From Gymnopus androsaceus JB14 (taxonomy: Eukaryota; Basidiomycota; Agaricomycetes; Agaricales; Omphalotaceae): DNA of 17,534 nt. The translations under genes and the position numbers were made by a program. The DNA is taken from positions 183,000 through 200,533 of the forward strand of contig ML769483.1 in the NCBI GenBank assembly GCA_009733575.1, read 5' to 3'. The notes beneath the pieces were generated by a model. It saw only the letters and a list, made by a program, of their open reading frames with translations, searched no databases and was not told where the DNA came from. Positions 8,146 through 17,401 of this stretch are shown here, piece by piece. Positions within the stretch are counted from its first letter, which is position 1; each line of letters opens with the position of its first letter.

Positions 8146-8335
8146 GAACAGAGAGTCAAATAGCGTGACATAACGCCTGACAGCCATTGATATGACAGTA
8201 ACGACTGCTTTGTGCTGACGTCTTGATAACACGTCAGCGCTTTCTGATGTGTTATCGAGACGTCAGCACAAAGCAGTCGTTACTGTCATATCAATGGCTG
8301 TCAGGCGTTATGTCACGCTATTTGACTCTCTGTTC
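8146..8335. repeat. Near-perfect 190-bp palindrome (92-nt arms, 6-nt loop)
   Basis: The left arm 8146-8237 is the reverse complement of the right arm 8244-8335 with two mismatches (8224 against 8257, and 8233 against 8248), around the loop cgcttt. Arms begin gaacagagagtcaaatagcg and end ctatttgactctctgttc. No target duplication is visible at the edges. It could be a fold-back element, a hairpin-RNA source, or a read/assembly artefact. It lies about 255 bp upstream of the likely Spt5-like start of copy B. Confidence 0.95.
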
Positions 8336-8349
8336 TCAAGTTCGACTTT

Positions 8350-8386
8350 GCTGGTAAGTCAAGTCGTCTGCTGGGTAAGTCGTCTT
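8350..8386. repeat. Short imperfect direct repeat
   Basis: gctggtaagtcaagtcgtct is followed at once by gctgggtaagtcgtct, two imperfect units right after the palindrome. Function unknown. Confidence 0.55.
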
Positions 8387-8610
8387 TAGTTCGTATAGTT
8401 AATAGAAACAATGTACATATTTCGAATGCTTGAAACGGCTAAAGGCCTACAAAAAAAGTGAGAAGTTATCAAAAAAAGCAGAAACGGAGAGATGTTAGAT
8501 GAGCTATGCTCTTGAATGGTATGCTGACGATTCCAATAGCAGTTAGCGTTGTGGCATTCGCCAGCAGCTCGGCACTCGGTATTCGAAACATGGATTCGTC
8601 TAAGCTTAAG

Positions 8611-8655
8611 GTATATCATATTACATGTATAATATATAACACTAATTTCCTACAG
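8611..8655 (+). other. GT-AG intron 1 of Spt5-like copy B
   Basis: Donor gtatat, branch-like acactaat, acceptor ctacag; 45 nt. It is a multiple of three without a stop, so the frame stays open whether or not it is removed; the AT-rich content and branch site argue that it is an intron. Confidence 0.7.
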
Positions 8656-9231
8656 TTATCCCGCTCAATATTAGTCGATGTAGAAGCTCAGCAATCCGAC
8701 GATGAATTGGACGATTCGGACGACGACGAATTGATGGCCGCTGAACGAGCACGCCAGGCTGCTGAGAGTGTACCGTTGCGGAGACGAGACGAGGTCTACG
8801 GAGTTTTAGAAGTTGCGAAAAGATGGGAACATTATGCGGTTCAAGGAGAGTGGGCAAGGCAGGAGATACAACGGAAACCAGAGAAATCGCGACAGAACAA
8901 GCGCAAAGCGCAAACAGATCTATCATCCCTGCCTCGTCCTGAAAAACGGGCTCGTGCAAAGCCATCCTCATCTCCTCCGCCCAACACGATCCCGCTCAAA
9001 GTGCAGACCTGTACCGGTACCGTTCTCACCCACATTCCAGTGATATCTGGAGAGAACGAGTTACAGTACGAAATACGCGCCTACGATATATCTCAATGTA
9101 TCTTGCGTGAGGCTGAGAGCAAAGAACTTGCCAGAATGGTAGCAGACATTCGAAATCATCAGCTTTGCTTCCCTCCTGGACAAACGCCTCCAGCAGCCCC
9201 GTCACATGAGATTGCGGAGGAATGGCCTTTG

Positions 9232-9420
9232 AGTGCTCCTACACCTGCAGGAGGTACACCTATTCAATCACCTTCTCGCTCGCAAACGCCTCCCGTTCCG
9301 CTCTCACCATGGCATGACGGTGCCCCCACACCTGCTGCAGGCGCAACTCCTACTCAACACTCGCGTTCCCTCTCACAAGCACTTCCAAGTTCGTTCTTAT
9401 CGGATGAATGGCTTGGTGGA
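9232..9420 (+). repeat. Coding SP/TP-rich imperfect repeats
   Basis: Two units of about 29-31 residues: SAPTPAGGTPIQSPSRSQTP... and GAPTPAAGATPTQHSRSLSQ.... Copy A has them at about 313-495. They are rich in SP, TP and SRS motifs, recalling the phospho-repeats of the Spt5 C-terminal region, but here they come before the NGN-like domain. Confidence 0.6.
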
Positions 9421-9576
9421 GCTGCTGGAGGAGTCACAACTCCGTGTGTCGTTCACTTTCTCCCTTACAAGCGCCACCTCTTGCTCCTCTTCCTCTCTTT
9501 TGCCTGAAACAGATGGCGACTCTCCTGCACCATCAAACAATATCAACGTTGGCGAAACAGATAAACTTTCCGATTG

Positions 9577-9628
9577 GCAAGTCACTATTTTTTATTATCA
9601 GCTGTAAAGGTCTTACGGATTTTTTTAG
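9577..9628 (+). other. Likely GC-AG intron (copy B)
   Basis: attg|GCAAGT...ttttag, 52 nt. Using the nearby GT (9581) would put TAA first in the next exon; the GC donor joins KLSDC to NSRILQGWRIA in frame. Confidence 0.5.
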
Positions 9629-10083
9629 TAATTCCCGCATTTTGCAAGGGTGGCGAATTGCGCAGAGGATGCTTACGACCACTTTGTCGCTTCCCGACGC
9701 ACGAATAGAGCTCCAGAAAGTGTTTGGCAATGACTACGAGAACGACGTTTGGGCTATGTGTTGCAAAATCAATGACATGGATCCCGATGAATGGATGAGC
9801 GGACAAGCGAGATTGCGAAGGAACTCGAAGCGAAGATGGGTTTGGTTGAGGACAGCGCAATGACAAGCGAGACTGTGAAGGAACTCGAAGCGAAGATGGG
9901 CTTGGTTGAGGATGCCGCAATGATAAGTGTGGACGAACATCGACCTACCATAAACGACGAGGAGAAGAGGTAGAGATGGAAGAGGAGCACACATCAGAAC
10001 AGAAACTTCTGGCAGCCTGGATAGCGAGTAACTACAGCGGGACTACCACCCAAGATTACCAGATTTTCGCTATACGGTGCATG

Positions 10084-10138
10084 GTAAGCGCATTTTTATA
10101 TCTATTTCATAATTTGACTGGTCTGACTTGCATTGAAG
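10084..10138 (+). other. GT-AG intron (copy B), NGN-like domain
   Basis: Identical to 1174-1228: gtaagc donor, tctgactt branch-like site, ttgaag acceptor. The spliced frame runs YQIFAIRCM-RGSETEAVEKI without a break. Confidence 0.78.
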
Positions 10139-12983
10139 CGCGGTAGCGAAACCGAGGCCGTTGAAAAGATATGGGCTGATTTTGAAGCTAATAAAATTCA
10201 TCCCAGTGTCCTTCGAGGTGCATTCAAGTCATGCTATCCGAGATCGGGATATATATATATTCAAGCACATAGCATGCTACCCAAAAACACCAAGCTCGCT
10301 GCTTATTTGCGAACTGTGCCAGGGCTTATCTATCGTAGATTCTTCAACTACAGGTACCCCAACGAAAACGCATGGTCGCAAAAGAGTCAAAAGTTAAGCG
10401 TCAACCACTGCCGGCGGTTCATGCCCATCTGTCTGCGCGTTGAAGACATCCGTTTTAATCGTGAGGGGTGTAGAAACTGCGTATCAAGGTGATGTTGACG
10501 ATGACCTCGAGCCCTCGACTGTTCGTGAACGCATGCTTATCCCAAATACATGGGTTATCATCAAATACGGTCCGTATAGAGGCGACTTTGGTATATCGTA
10601 CAGGACGACTATGGTGAAACCGACTCTTCCGTCCACGCCCTATTGCAAGTCATCCCTCGAATCAAGTTTCCAGGTTCACGGACGCGTCCTCCCAAAGCTC
10701 CTATCCCTGTTGACTTCAATTTTTCACCTCCCATCGCCTGGCAGTCCTTCATTGCCTCCGAACAGGTCACAGTATCATGTATCGAAAAAGGGTGTACTGA
10801 TGCATGGAATTGTGACCATGAAGAACACTGGATGAAGCGATATGTATTATTCAACCAGACAATCCGGGGAGGCTTTGTTTTGATGAAGGTAAAACTCTAC
10901 GACCTGGACGTGGCACTCCAAGTGCCAGATGATGAGCTTGCGGTTTTCGAGATGATAGCAGATGGTGACCCTCTCGGGAACGTTCCTCCTCCCACTTCTT
11001 GGACCTTTCAAGAAAAGGAAACTGTTATCCTGACGCGCAACTCTAATGTCCCAGCAGCATTACCAGATACTCAGCGTAAATCGGAACTAGGGAATCTTCC
11101 GGACGGAACAGAGGGCGTGATTGAAAAAGTCTGCAACCTGGTATGCGAGGTTGCCTTTTTGTACCAGGGCAAGGGCTTGGCATCTGGTCAGTAGCCCAGC
11201 GCAACCTGGTGAAAAAGCTAGCTTCGGGCCAAACAGTCAGAGTAGCTCCAGGGATTCGTCCCTTCAAGGAACGGAGATGGATTCAAACCGGAGATTGGGG
11301 TGTGTATACTATGAAGGAGACACAGCTAGAATTTGCCAATAGAATGGGACTCGTCACCAGTGTCTTCATGCATCCGTTACATGGGCCCAGCGTCAGTGTA
11401 TGGATCCAAGACCTCTCGATCATCGTTACGCTTAATCCGAATAGCTTGGTCGATATCACACTTGAACAAAGTCTCTCATCCAGCATCTCCTCCCATCCGT
11501 TTTCCATTCGTGACAAGTCTCTCGTACCCTCGGACATTACCATATGTGATATCCGCGACATTTCCGTCATTCAACGCACTCAATCGCTACGGGAAGACAA
11601 GGCTAAAAACCTTGAGATTCTTAATCCCGAAGAGTATTTTGCGCGACAGGGATCCAGAAAATCTGGTCGTTTGCCATGGCTGGGAGTGAGAGTATTTGTC
11701 TCTCAGGAGGAGAGGCAAGATTGTGTGGGATGGACAGGCCAAGTCAAAGAGGTTGTCCCGGATGTTGAGGACAGGTCGAAATTCTTTGTGCTTATCGAAT
11801 GGAACAAATCATCAATTGACAGCGGTCCGTTCTTCGATTGGTGCCCCTATGAGATTGTCCGCCGTTCGGATAATCTAGGCCTACTGCACGAATTCACTCC
11901 GTATACTGGGAATTCACCTTGGAAGGGATTTAGGGTGAAAGTCATCAAGAAGGGCGTTTACAAAGATCGGGAAGCATGGGTGCTCGACTCAAGAACCGAC
12001 CCTGTTTTGGATCGTGATACAGTCAGCGGGATGTCAGTTCACCTGTACTTTGAGGACGGCATGATGGTACAAGAAAATCGCACAGCGTGGATCGATTATG
12101 ATTCCATCCGCCGCTCTGACATCAAGCCCATGCGATTTCTCCATGAGTCTGCACTCACAGGCAAAGGCTCTAAATCGTACTACGTATTCAAACTCGGCTA
12201 CAAACCCACCTACACACCACAGGAGATTAAGGCATTTCAACGTCCAGCGATAGCATTCCAAACTTCACAAACGTCAGCGATGCTTCACCCGGAGCCAAAT
12301 AACGAAGTGATTTTGCCTATGCCACCTTCCCCATATTTTAACTTTGTGGCGCCTTGGGAGAGTGGTGCACCTGCGCCTGAGGTATCAGAAACCTTTTGGT
12401 TGTTAGATCGTCGTATCTGGGACACTCTGGGAACCGCGAAATTGATGTTGCTCGCGCAGATCAAACGGGCGATTTGCGTCTCTCAGTCCAACACCTTGGC
12501 AGTGGTGCTATCTCGCTTCAATCTCACGTAACTCGCGTGGGTGGTAGTAAACACGACCATGATTTCAGCATCATCCACCCTGGTATCATCTCCCGGACTC
12601 CATGGAGTCGCAGCATTAAGAGGTCTACTACAGCCAGTGGGTTGTTTATTATATGTGATCTAGAACCACATGTCGGTAAGCTTGCCCGGCGCGTGAGGGT
12701 CAACACATGGGATAACGAGAAAGAAGACCGATGGTTGTTGCAATTCGTCAGTTGGAGACAAGCAGCGATGGGCATGGATCACACGGAAACGATTGCGGAC
12801 GGACAGATTACAACGACAAAAGATCATTTTGTCTTGGTGCATGAAAATATCTCCACTCTCAATAGAGCGAACGCAATGATGTGTCCGTTAAGGGCAAAGG
12901 AATGGGCTCCTACGAATGGATACAAGGTGGTAAATGGTCAAGTCGTGAATCTAAAACCAAACAGTAAATTGAAAAAGCTGTGA

Positions 12984-13416
12984 TATTTCCTGGTTACTTA
13001 CAATATGTATTCCGTAGTAGTTTTTTATTGCTGGCTTCTTTCATAATTAAAACGACGATGCAGACGATGAAAAGGATATGACTGAGATTACGGCGCCGTT
13101 ACTGAGACAAATTGTTACCATTTTCGAACATACCAATGTGGACTTTGTTTTATGTCTGTAGACATGCCCTCCAGGTTCTAACACCAATGGGCATTGTCCA
13201 TCCGAAATCGCTGAGAATGGGAAGTTTCAAATAGAAGAAAAAAATGTGAATGCGATACTGTTGTATTAATATGTAAGGTGTAAGTAGATATAATAAAAGG
13301 CAGGCTGGCTACCAGAGAGGCAAGCCACACTCCCACATCACATGTGAACACAACCGAATACTGAAAGATCCACACACTACAGCATATCGGAGGAGTGGAC
13401 CAAAGAACGGATATGG
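12984..13416. other. Flank of copy B with coding-like remnant and empty transposon site
   Basis: Holds the same DDADDEKDMTEITAPLLRQI stretch as copy A (about 13051-13150), the single uninterrupted gtagacatgccctcc that marks the empty hAT site (about 13157-13171), and a TATA-like box at 13289-13300. No complete gene is seen. Confidence 0.5.
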
Positions 13417-14538
13417 TCAGATAAGACCAGTCCTGCCTATTGAGACAGCCGCATTCTCATGCAAGCTGAGAGGATTCAAAGCACGAAGACAAGAATACAA
13501 ATACCTCATCCACATCCATATCGTAACATCCAACTGACCACGTCGCGTTGTTCGAAGCACTGACGAATTCAACTTTTGGCTCCGCGTCAAGTTGTAAGAT
13601 AAACTCGGCCACCAATCGTTTGAGGTTCGAACCCGTTCAAGGGTGTTTAGCCAGTGAACCGACCCAAAGGGCCGTTTTATTGCAAGAGAGGCGTACGGTG
13701 AGGTGCATGCAAGAAAAGAGAGAGAGAGAGGTACCAACAAGACCGAAGCTACACAGGGAGGGAGACTCAGATATAGTGATAGCGAGGGGTGGGCAATCGA
13801 CGAGACGTATCTAGTACGATCGGTGAGGGGAAAAAAGAGAGAAAGGATGGGTACCAGGTATAGAGTTTACAGTAGATATATTGTACAGTGAACGGCGTGT
13901 ACACGCGAATCAACGGAGAGAACAAGGGAGATTAAGTAATAGCAACTTGTTCGAGTCTGAGAGGACTAGAAGTGCAACAGCTAAGCGGCCGTTCTACTTG
14001 CCCTCGGGAGGGTGTGGTGAATTTCTGGAAGTAGGAATGGCCTTAGCGAGGTGCAAGGAGGAATACTGAGAACTAAACTCACTTTACTCATTAGCCTTGC
14101 GTAAACCCTCATTTAAGCCCAATGATTCCGGGCATGTAACTAGCCAGGTCTCCGACTAGTACGTACGCGGATTGTCGAACAGGTGCCTGGGGATGTTTGA
14201 AGCAAATTGTAAGTAGTGTCAGTAGATTCGGTTGACTCTGCCAGAGGTCATGAGAGGCTTGAACGCCATGTCGAGTGAGACCTGATAGTAGATCCAGGGC
14301 TACAAGTAGGAAAGACTTGTCCGGTTCATCAAGATTGGGATGGAATTGTTGATACTGTATGAATGATGGAGCAGCATCTTTCAAAGAATGGAGGTGCGTA
14401 TGGTAGGAAAGAATGGCCCATTGCAATGGTAACCAAAGCGAAACACTATGGAAAGGATCAGAGAGAACCCTCAATTAGCGAAAGTACTAACATACCTCAA
14501 GTCGCCTCAAGTGGTGTAGAAATACTTTTGAAAAAGCA
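13417..14538 (-). pseudogene. Transportin (karyopherin beta-2) pseudogene, copy B
   Basis: Same order of peptides on the minus strand as copy A. B keeps RQSAYVLVGDLASYMPGII (about 14176-14121), part of which A has lost, so B is nearer the parent gene there. B in turn has lost a few codons before NLDEPDKSFLLVALDLLSGL. SASNNATWSVG (about 13550-13520) and SLHENAAVSIGR (about 13470-13435) follow the 502-bp insertion. Residues that should lie between SYMPGI and LVGDLA (about nine) and before SLHENAAV (about thirty) are missing in both copies, so the gene was already broken before the duplication. The stop is at 13417-13419. Confidence 0.82.
13617..14118. mobile_element. Insertion inside the transportin remnant (copy B)
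   Basis: Counterpart of 5391-5904, 502 bp, again between two ccaat pentamers (13612-13616 and 14119-14123). It lacks 9-12 bases present in A near the GA run. Class unknown. Confidence 0.5.
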
Positions 14539-14720
14539 TTACTAGAGTAGTCGAAGAACCAGACAACGAAAAGCTTACCTTGGCCTCCGCATGCACCCAG
14601 ACTAATAAATCGAGACGTTCGTCCATCCATCCAAAATGCTGACTAGAATGCAAGATCGTGGTTTCAAATGCTGCGAGAACATTCTCGAGCCCAAGAACAT
14701 TCTGGACCCGACATGGGCAG

Positions 14721-14780
14721 AGGTTTACCTTGCGCTCGAGTTGCACACCGACGGCTCGTCGAGCGCAAATGGTGGTAAGA
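14721..14780. repeat. 60-bp repeat, unit 1 (copy B)
   Basis: Counterpart of 6501-6560; aggtttacct...ggtggtaaga. Confidence 0.8.
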
Positions 14781-14998
14781 AAACAGAATACACCGCATGC
14801 ACCGTGCGTTAAAACTAGTATAAATACCAGCTTTGCCGATGGCCATGTTATGCTGTTGCATCACTTGGTGAATAACGACGCGGTCAACCCTCCAAAAGAT
14901 TTCCAGTGTAATCCAATAGTCCAAGTTCGCCCGGTATCCAGATTGCACACTTACGGCTCATTGGATACGTCATGGGCAAAGGAAGAGGTAGAGAGGAA

Positions 14999-15058
14999 AG
15001 GTTTACCCTGTGCTCAAGTTGCACACCGACGGCTCGTCGAGCACAAATGGTGATAAGA
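14999..15058. repeat. 60-bp repeat, unit 2 (copy B)
   Basis: Counterpart of 6786-6845, with CpG losses (tgctcaagtt for cgctcgagtt, gagcacaaat for gagcgcaaat). Confidence 0.8.
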
Positions 15059-15114
15059 AGACAGACTGTGAGTCGTGACACATGGAAAAATCTGGCGTCT
15101 TTGACCGGGCCGCT

Positions 15115-15178
15115 AGAAAGACTTGTCCGGTTCAACAAGATAGGGATTTTGCTGGATTTGTTAATAACGTTGTACGAA
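15115..15178 (-). pseudogene. Third transportin scrap at the right edge of copy B
   Basis: The plus strand gaaagacttgtccggttcaa and what follows match 6082-6138 and 14309-14362. On the minus strand it reads IQQNPYLVEPDKSF, the same segment as QQSPDLDEPDKSF in copy A. It is more diverged than A and B are from each other and begins exactly where A/B homology ends. Confidence 0.7.
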
Positions 15179-15199
15179 AGATCCAGCAAAACCACAAAA

Positions 15200-15365
15200 A
15201 TTGTGTAAAAAGACGAAAGCAGAACTCGAGTTCTGGTCGTAAACCTGGATCTTCGGTTCTATACAGCCACTCTTTGACAGCCTGTTCAGATATTTTGTCT
15301 TCATCGTTGGAGACGTAAGGATAAACCGTAGCACGTCGACGCTTCCGTTCTTCTTCCCAGTAGCA
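15200..15365 (-). pseudogene. Unidentified exon-like fragment
   Basis: On the minus strand, after an acceptor-like ggtattcag, a frame opens as CYWEEERKRRRATVYPYVSN and continues DEDKISEQAVKEWLYRTEDP, GLRPELEFCFR. Composition and lack of bias to rare residues make it look truly coding. I do not recognise the family. It runs into the transportin scrap, so its 3' part is lost. Upstream (15366-15600) is AT-rich and could be intron. Confidence 0.4.
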
Positions 15366-15598
15366 CTGAATACCTATGTGAATTGTATAATAATAAAACA
15401 GAGGAGCGAGATTTAATTAAACAAATTGTAACAGGAAAAGAAGAAGGAAAAAGAGTTATTCTCGTTACGACACAATTTGTGGGGTAATGTTGAATTGCGA
15501 TACAGCGACGTTCAAGTCATTGTGAAGGGTAGAGTCTCGTAACAGTCATGACGGCAAAGGATGGCAAGGCAGACGACTAGATCCACCACTCCAACCCT
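15366..15598. other. Gap without supported gene
   Basis: AT-rich, with pyrimidine runs on the minus strand. A short minus-strand frame reads CRHDCYETLPFT (about 15550) but has no start or clear continuation. Confidence 0.3.
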
Positions 15599-15745
15599 CT
15601 ACCAGTTCATACTGCTCTCCCGAAGGATGGGCGCCGGAATGGCAGCAGGCATAACATTCCTTTGCTGCGACATCTGATCAGTCCTAGCGTCAAAGTGCGA
15701 ATCATCCACCCGGTCACCCTGGAATCCCCGCAACGAAGCTTCCGC
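15599..15745 (-). pseudogene. Short minus-strand coding-like stretch, unknown
   Basis: Reads GFQGDRVDDSHFDARTDQMS then QQRNVMPAAIPAPILRESSM and stops. It is one frame away from the C-terminal tail of the Ser/Thr-rich frame at 15714-16151, so they may once have been one protein. No family recognised. Confidence 0.3.
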
Positions 15746-15861
15746 AAAGTAGAAGCGTTGACCAAAACACTGTCTTGATCAAACTCGCATGCATCGGGTC
15801 TAACACCAGCAGCGTCAGTTGGGTTAGATAAATGCCTGTGGGCAATGGCGAAATCGTGATT

Positions 15862-16023
15862 GAACTCGAATCACTGGTCGCAGTAGATGAAGACAAGATC
15901 GAAAACAGTAGCGAAAGCGAATCACTAGTTGTCGTTGGCGAACTCGAGTCACTGGTGGCAGTAGACGACGACGAGATCGAAAATGGTGGCGAAAGCGAAA
16001 GCGAATCACTGGTTGTCGTTGGC
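15862..16023. repeat. 78/84-nt tandem repeat in the Ser/Thr-rich region
   Basis: Unit 15862-15939 (78 nt) and unit 15940-16023 (84 nt, with an extra gaaagc) both start gaactcgartcactggt and end gttgtcgttggc. A third, degenerate unit begins at 16024. Confidence 0.75.
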
Positions 16024-16554
16024 GAACTCAAATCACTGATGGCAGTAGCAGCCATTGGTGAAGTCGAGTCACTGGTCGCAGGAGACAATGACGAAATCGG
16101 GAATGGCAGCGAATCAGTGGCAATGAAATTGGAAGTGAAATCGAGAGCCAAGTGGCAAAACTACTGGCAGTGTCGGTTGTACTTGTTGGCAACAAAACCA
16201 TAGTGGAATCACTGGCGGAAGTCGGCGAAGAAGTGTCAGTTGTGCTCGTGGGGGAAAGATCAGTTGTGGCACTGTTCGAAGTTGCCGACGTATCCATAGG
16301 AGTGGAAGATGGGATCGTAATGGACAGGATAGAAATGGATGGGGACGGAAATGGTCGGAAGAGTGATGGACGGGAGAGAAAGCTGAAGCAGTAGCACTAG
16401 TCGACGTTGGAATAGATGTGTCTGAAGCCGTCGTCGACGTTAAACTAGACGTGTCCAAGGCAGTCATTGACGTTGCCGGCAAAACAGACGTAGTATCACT
16501 ATTCAAAGCCATGTGAGATGTAGGACTCGAAACCGACGTAGTGCCAGTTTTGAG

Positions 16555-16590
16555 TGCCGCTTGTGCCAGTTTAAGTGCCGCTTGTGGCGG
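16555..16590. repeat. 21-nt tandem repeat
   Basis: agtgccgcttgtg occurs twice, 21 nt apart; on the minus strand it encodes AALKLAQAALK. Confidence 0.65.
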
Positions 16591-16641
16591 CGCTCTCAAC
16601 TTGGTGCTTGAACCATTGCAGGAATGTATAACAGTTAGCTC

Positions 16642-16688
16642 CTAAAACAATCATAAGAATAGCTCAAAGAACGACAGGAAAAACATAC
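16642..16688 (-). other. GT-AG intron of the Vps34 fragment
   Basis: Minus-strand donor GTATGT, acceptor TTTTAG, 47 nt. Splicing joins RANDD to EL, matching the Vps34 'ADDEDLL'-type motif. Confidence 0.65.
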
Positions 16689-17341
16689 GTCATCATTGGC
16701 TCTCATGAGCTGTCAAACAGCAAATGCCCGCACCCGATGATCTACAGTCCTGGATCCAGTAATTCCATGCATCATCAGTATCAATTTCCGTCCATTGGGG
16801 CCAACTCTTCAACGGCTTGTTTAACTTCTGAAGGGTCTCGCCACGTAACGGCTTTGAGGATATTTGGTTGAGACCGCGTTTATCTCGAGCAAGATGAAAG
16901 CGGAATTTCCATATGAGATCTTTCTCTTCAGGGCTGAGAAGTTGACTGGGCGTGTAATTGAGGATCTCTTGCGAGGTGGAGTGAGTTTAACAAACGTGAA
17001 ACCATAGAAAAGACACCAACTCCGATTTTTATCCTATCCTTGGCATTGGGCTTGAGCTCGCGGTCGTATGGGCCGCTACGGTGACTACGAACGAGCCGCC
17101 AATGCTTGTCGTCAACAGGATTCTCTCTTGTAACTTCAGGGTCGATGATACTCCATAAATGAGTGTTATCCGAGGCAAACGAATTGGCGGAAGGTTGGAT
17201 AGGTGTTTGCGGTGCTGGAGGTAGTGTAGGAGGCAGAAGAGCAGAGGTCGAGAGCAGGGTTCGTCAAAGACTCTGGTTCACTGAATACCACGGAAAGTCG
17301 AATCGTGGCAGGTCAATGTAAAGATATAGATTCTCGGATTT

Positions 17342-17401
17342 CTGAGTTCAGCCTATGTATTGAGTTTAGGAAGAGGCTGTGGAGCAAAAGAGTATACTCA
17401 C
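17342..17401 (-). other. GT-AG intron of the Vps34 fragment
   Basis: Minus-strand donor GTGAGT, acceptor CTCAG, 60 nt. It joins KMEEIHA to KSENLYLYIDLP in phase 0. A nearer acceptor (ACATAG) would bring in a stop in the family frame. Confidence 0.6.

Larger units (their letters stand above)
8590..12983 (+). pseudogene. Spt5-like NGN/KOW gene, copy B, full-length layout but frameshifted
   Basis: The likely start is ATG 8590 (MDSSKLK), spliced over the 8611-8655 intron to LSRSILVDVEAQQSDDELDD. Start 8521 is also in frame. Order: acidic tract (about 8696-8735), basic nuclear-signal-like part (RKPEKSRQNKRKAQ; PEKRARAK, about 8872-8961), SP/TP-rich repeats (9232-9420), Glu-rich 20-residue repeats (9804-9923), NGN-like domain (about 10045-10350), KOW-like blocks and a long C-terminal part ending KLKKL, TGA. 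The acidic N-terminus plus NGN plus KOW order is that of Spt5. Compared with A it lacks bases near 9446, 9794, 10410 (14 nt), 10594, 10628 region, 11168 and 12431, and has an extra G near 10467, so no single frame survives. Position 10628 is probably the ancestral state and A the changed one. Spt5 function is inferred from domains only. Confidence 0.68.
9142..15113. repeat. Segmental duplication, copy B
   Basis: Direct-orientation partner of 224-6898. It lacks the hAT-like element and the 78 bp near 4890-4967, has an extra catggaaaaa-like string near 15080-15090, and at its right edge runs directly into another transportin scrap. The left edge lies inside the intact order of the Spt5-like gene, so B is closer to the ancestral arrangement at that end. 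Confidence 0.93.
14539..15113. other. Right part of copy B, no gene recognised
   Basis: Matches 6319-6898. It contains the 60-bp repeat pair at 14721-14780 and 14999-15058. A minus-strand open frame at 14884-15195 (ICARRAVGVQLEHRV...) crosses the duplication edge and shows no family I know. Confidence 0.4.
15714..16600 (-). pseudogene. Ser/Thr-rich low-complexity (mucin-like) coding region, frameshifted
   Basis: Three overlapping minus-strand frames (16600-16114, 16297-16028, 16151-15714) each encode dense S/T/P/A runs such as TTSVSSPTSHMALNSDTTSV and SSTATSDSSSPTTTSDSLSL, and the S/T-rich reading passes from one frame to the next, implying frameshifts. The last ends in a hydrophobic stretch (TVFWSTLLLCGSFVAGI), which could be a membrane or GPI-type tail. 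Such S/T-rich stalks are common in fungal wall and surface proteins; that role is inference. It directly follows the Vps34 fragment on the same strand, where the lipid-kinase part should continue, so it marks a second rearrangement. No signal peptide is seen. Confidence 0.45.

Noticed and set aside
8146..8335. Palindrome as a rho-independent terminator or CRISPR-like unit
   Set aside because: Far too long, in a eukaryotic context, with no T-run and no spaced repeats.
8506..8589. Earlier ATGs (8506, 8521) as start of Spt5-like copy B
   Set aside because: In frame but giving a hydrophobic leader (IAVSVVAFASSSALG) unlike a nuclear Spt5-type protein; 8590 fits better. Not certain.
15832..16394. 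Plus-strand open frames rich in E, S and V
   Set aside because: They mirror the Ser/Thr-rich minus-strand frames over a tandem repeat. The minus strand follows the Vps34 direction and has a more natural composition, so I prefer it, though the plus strand cannot be fully excluded.
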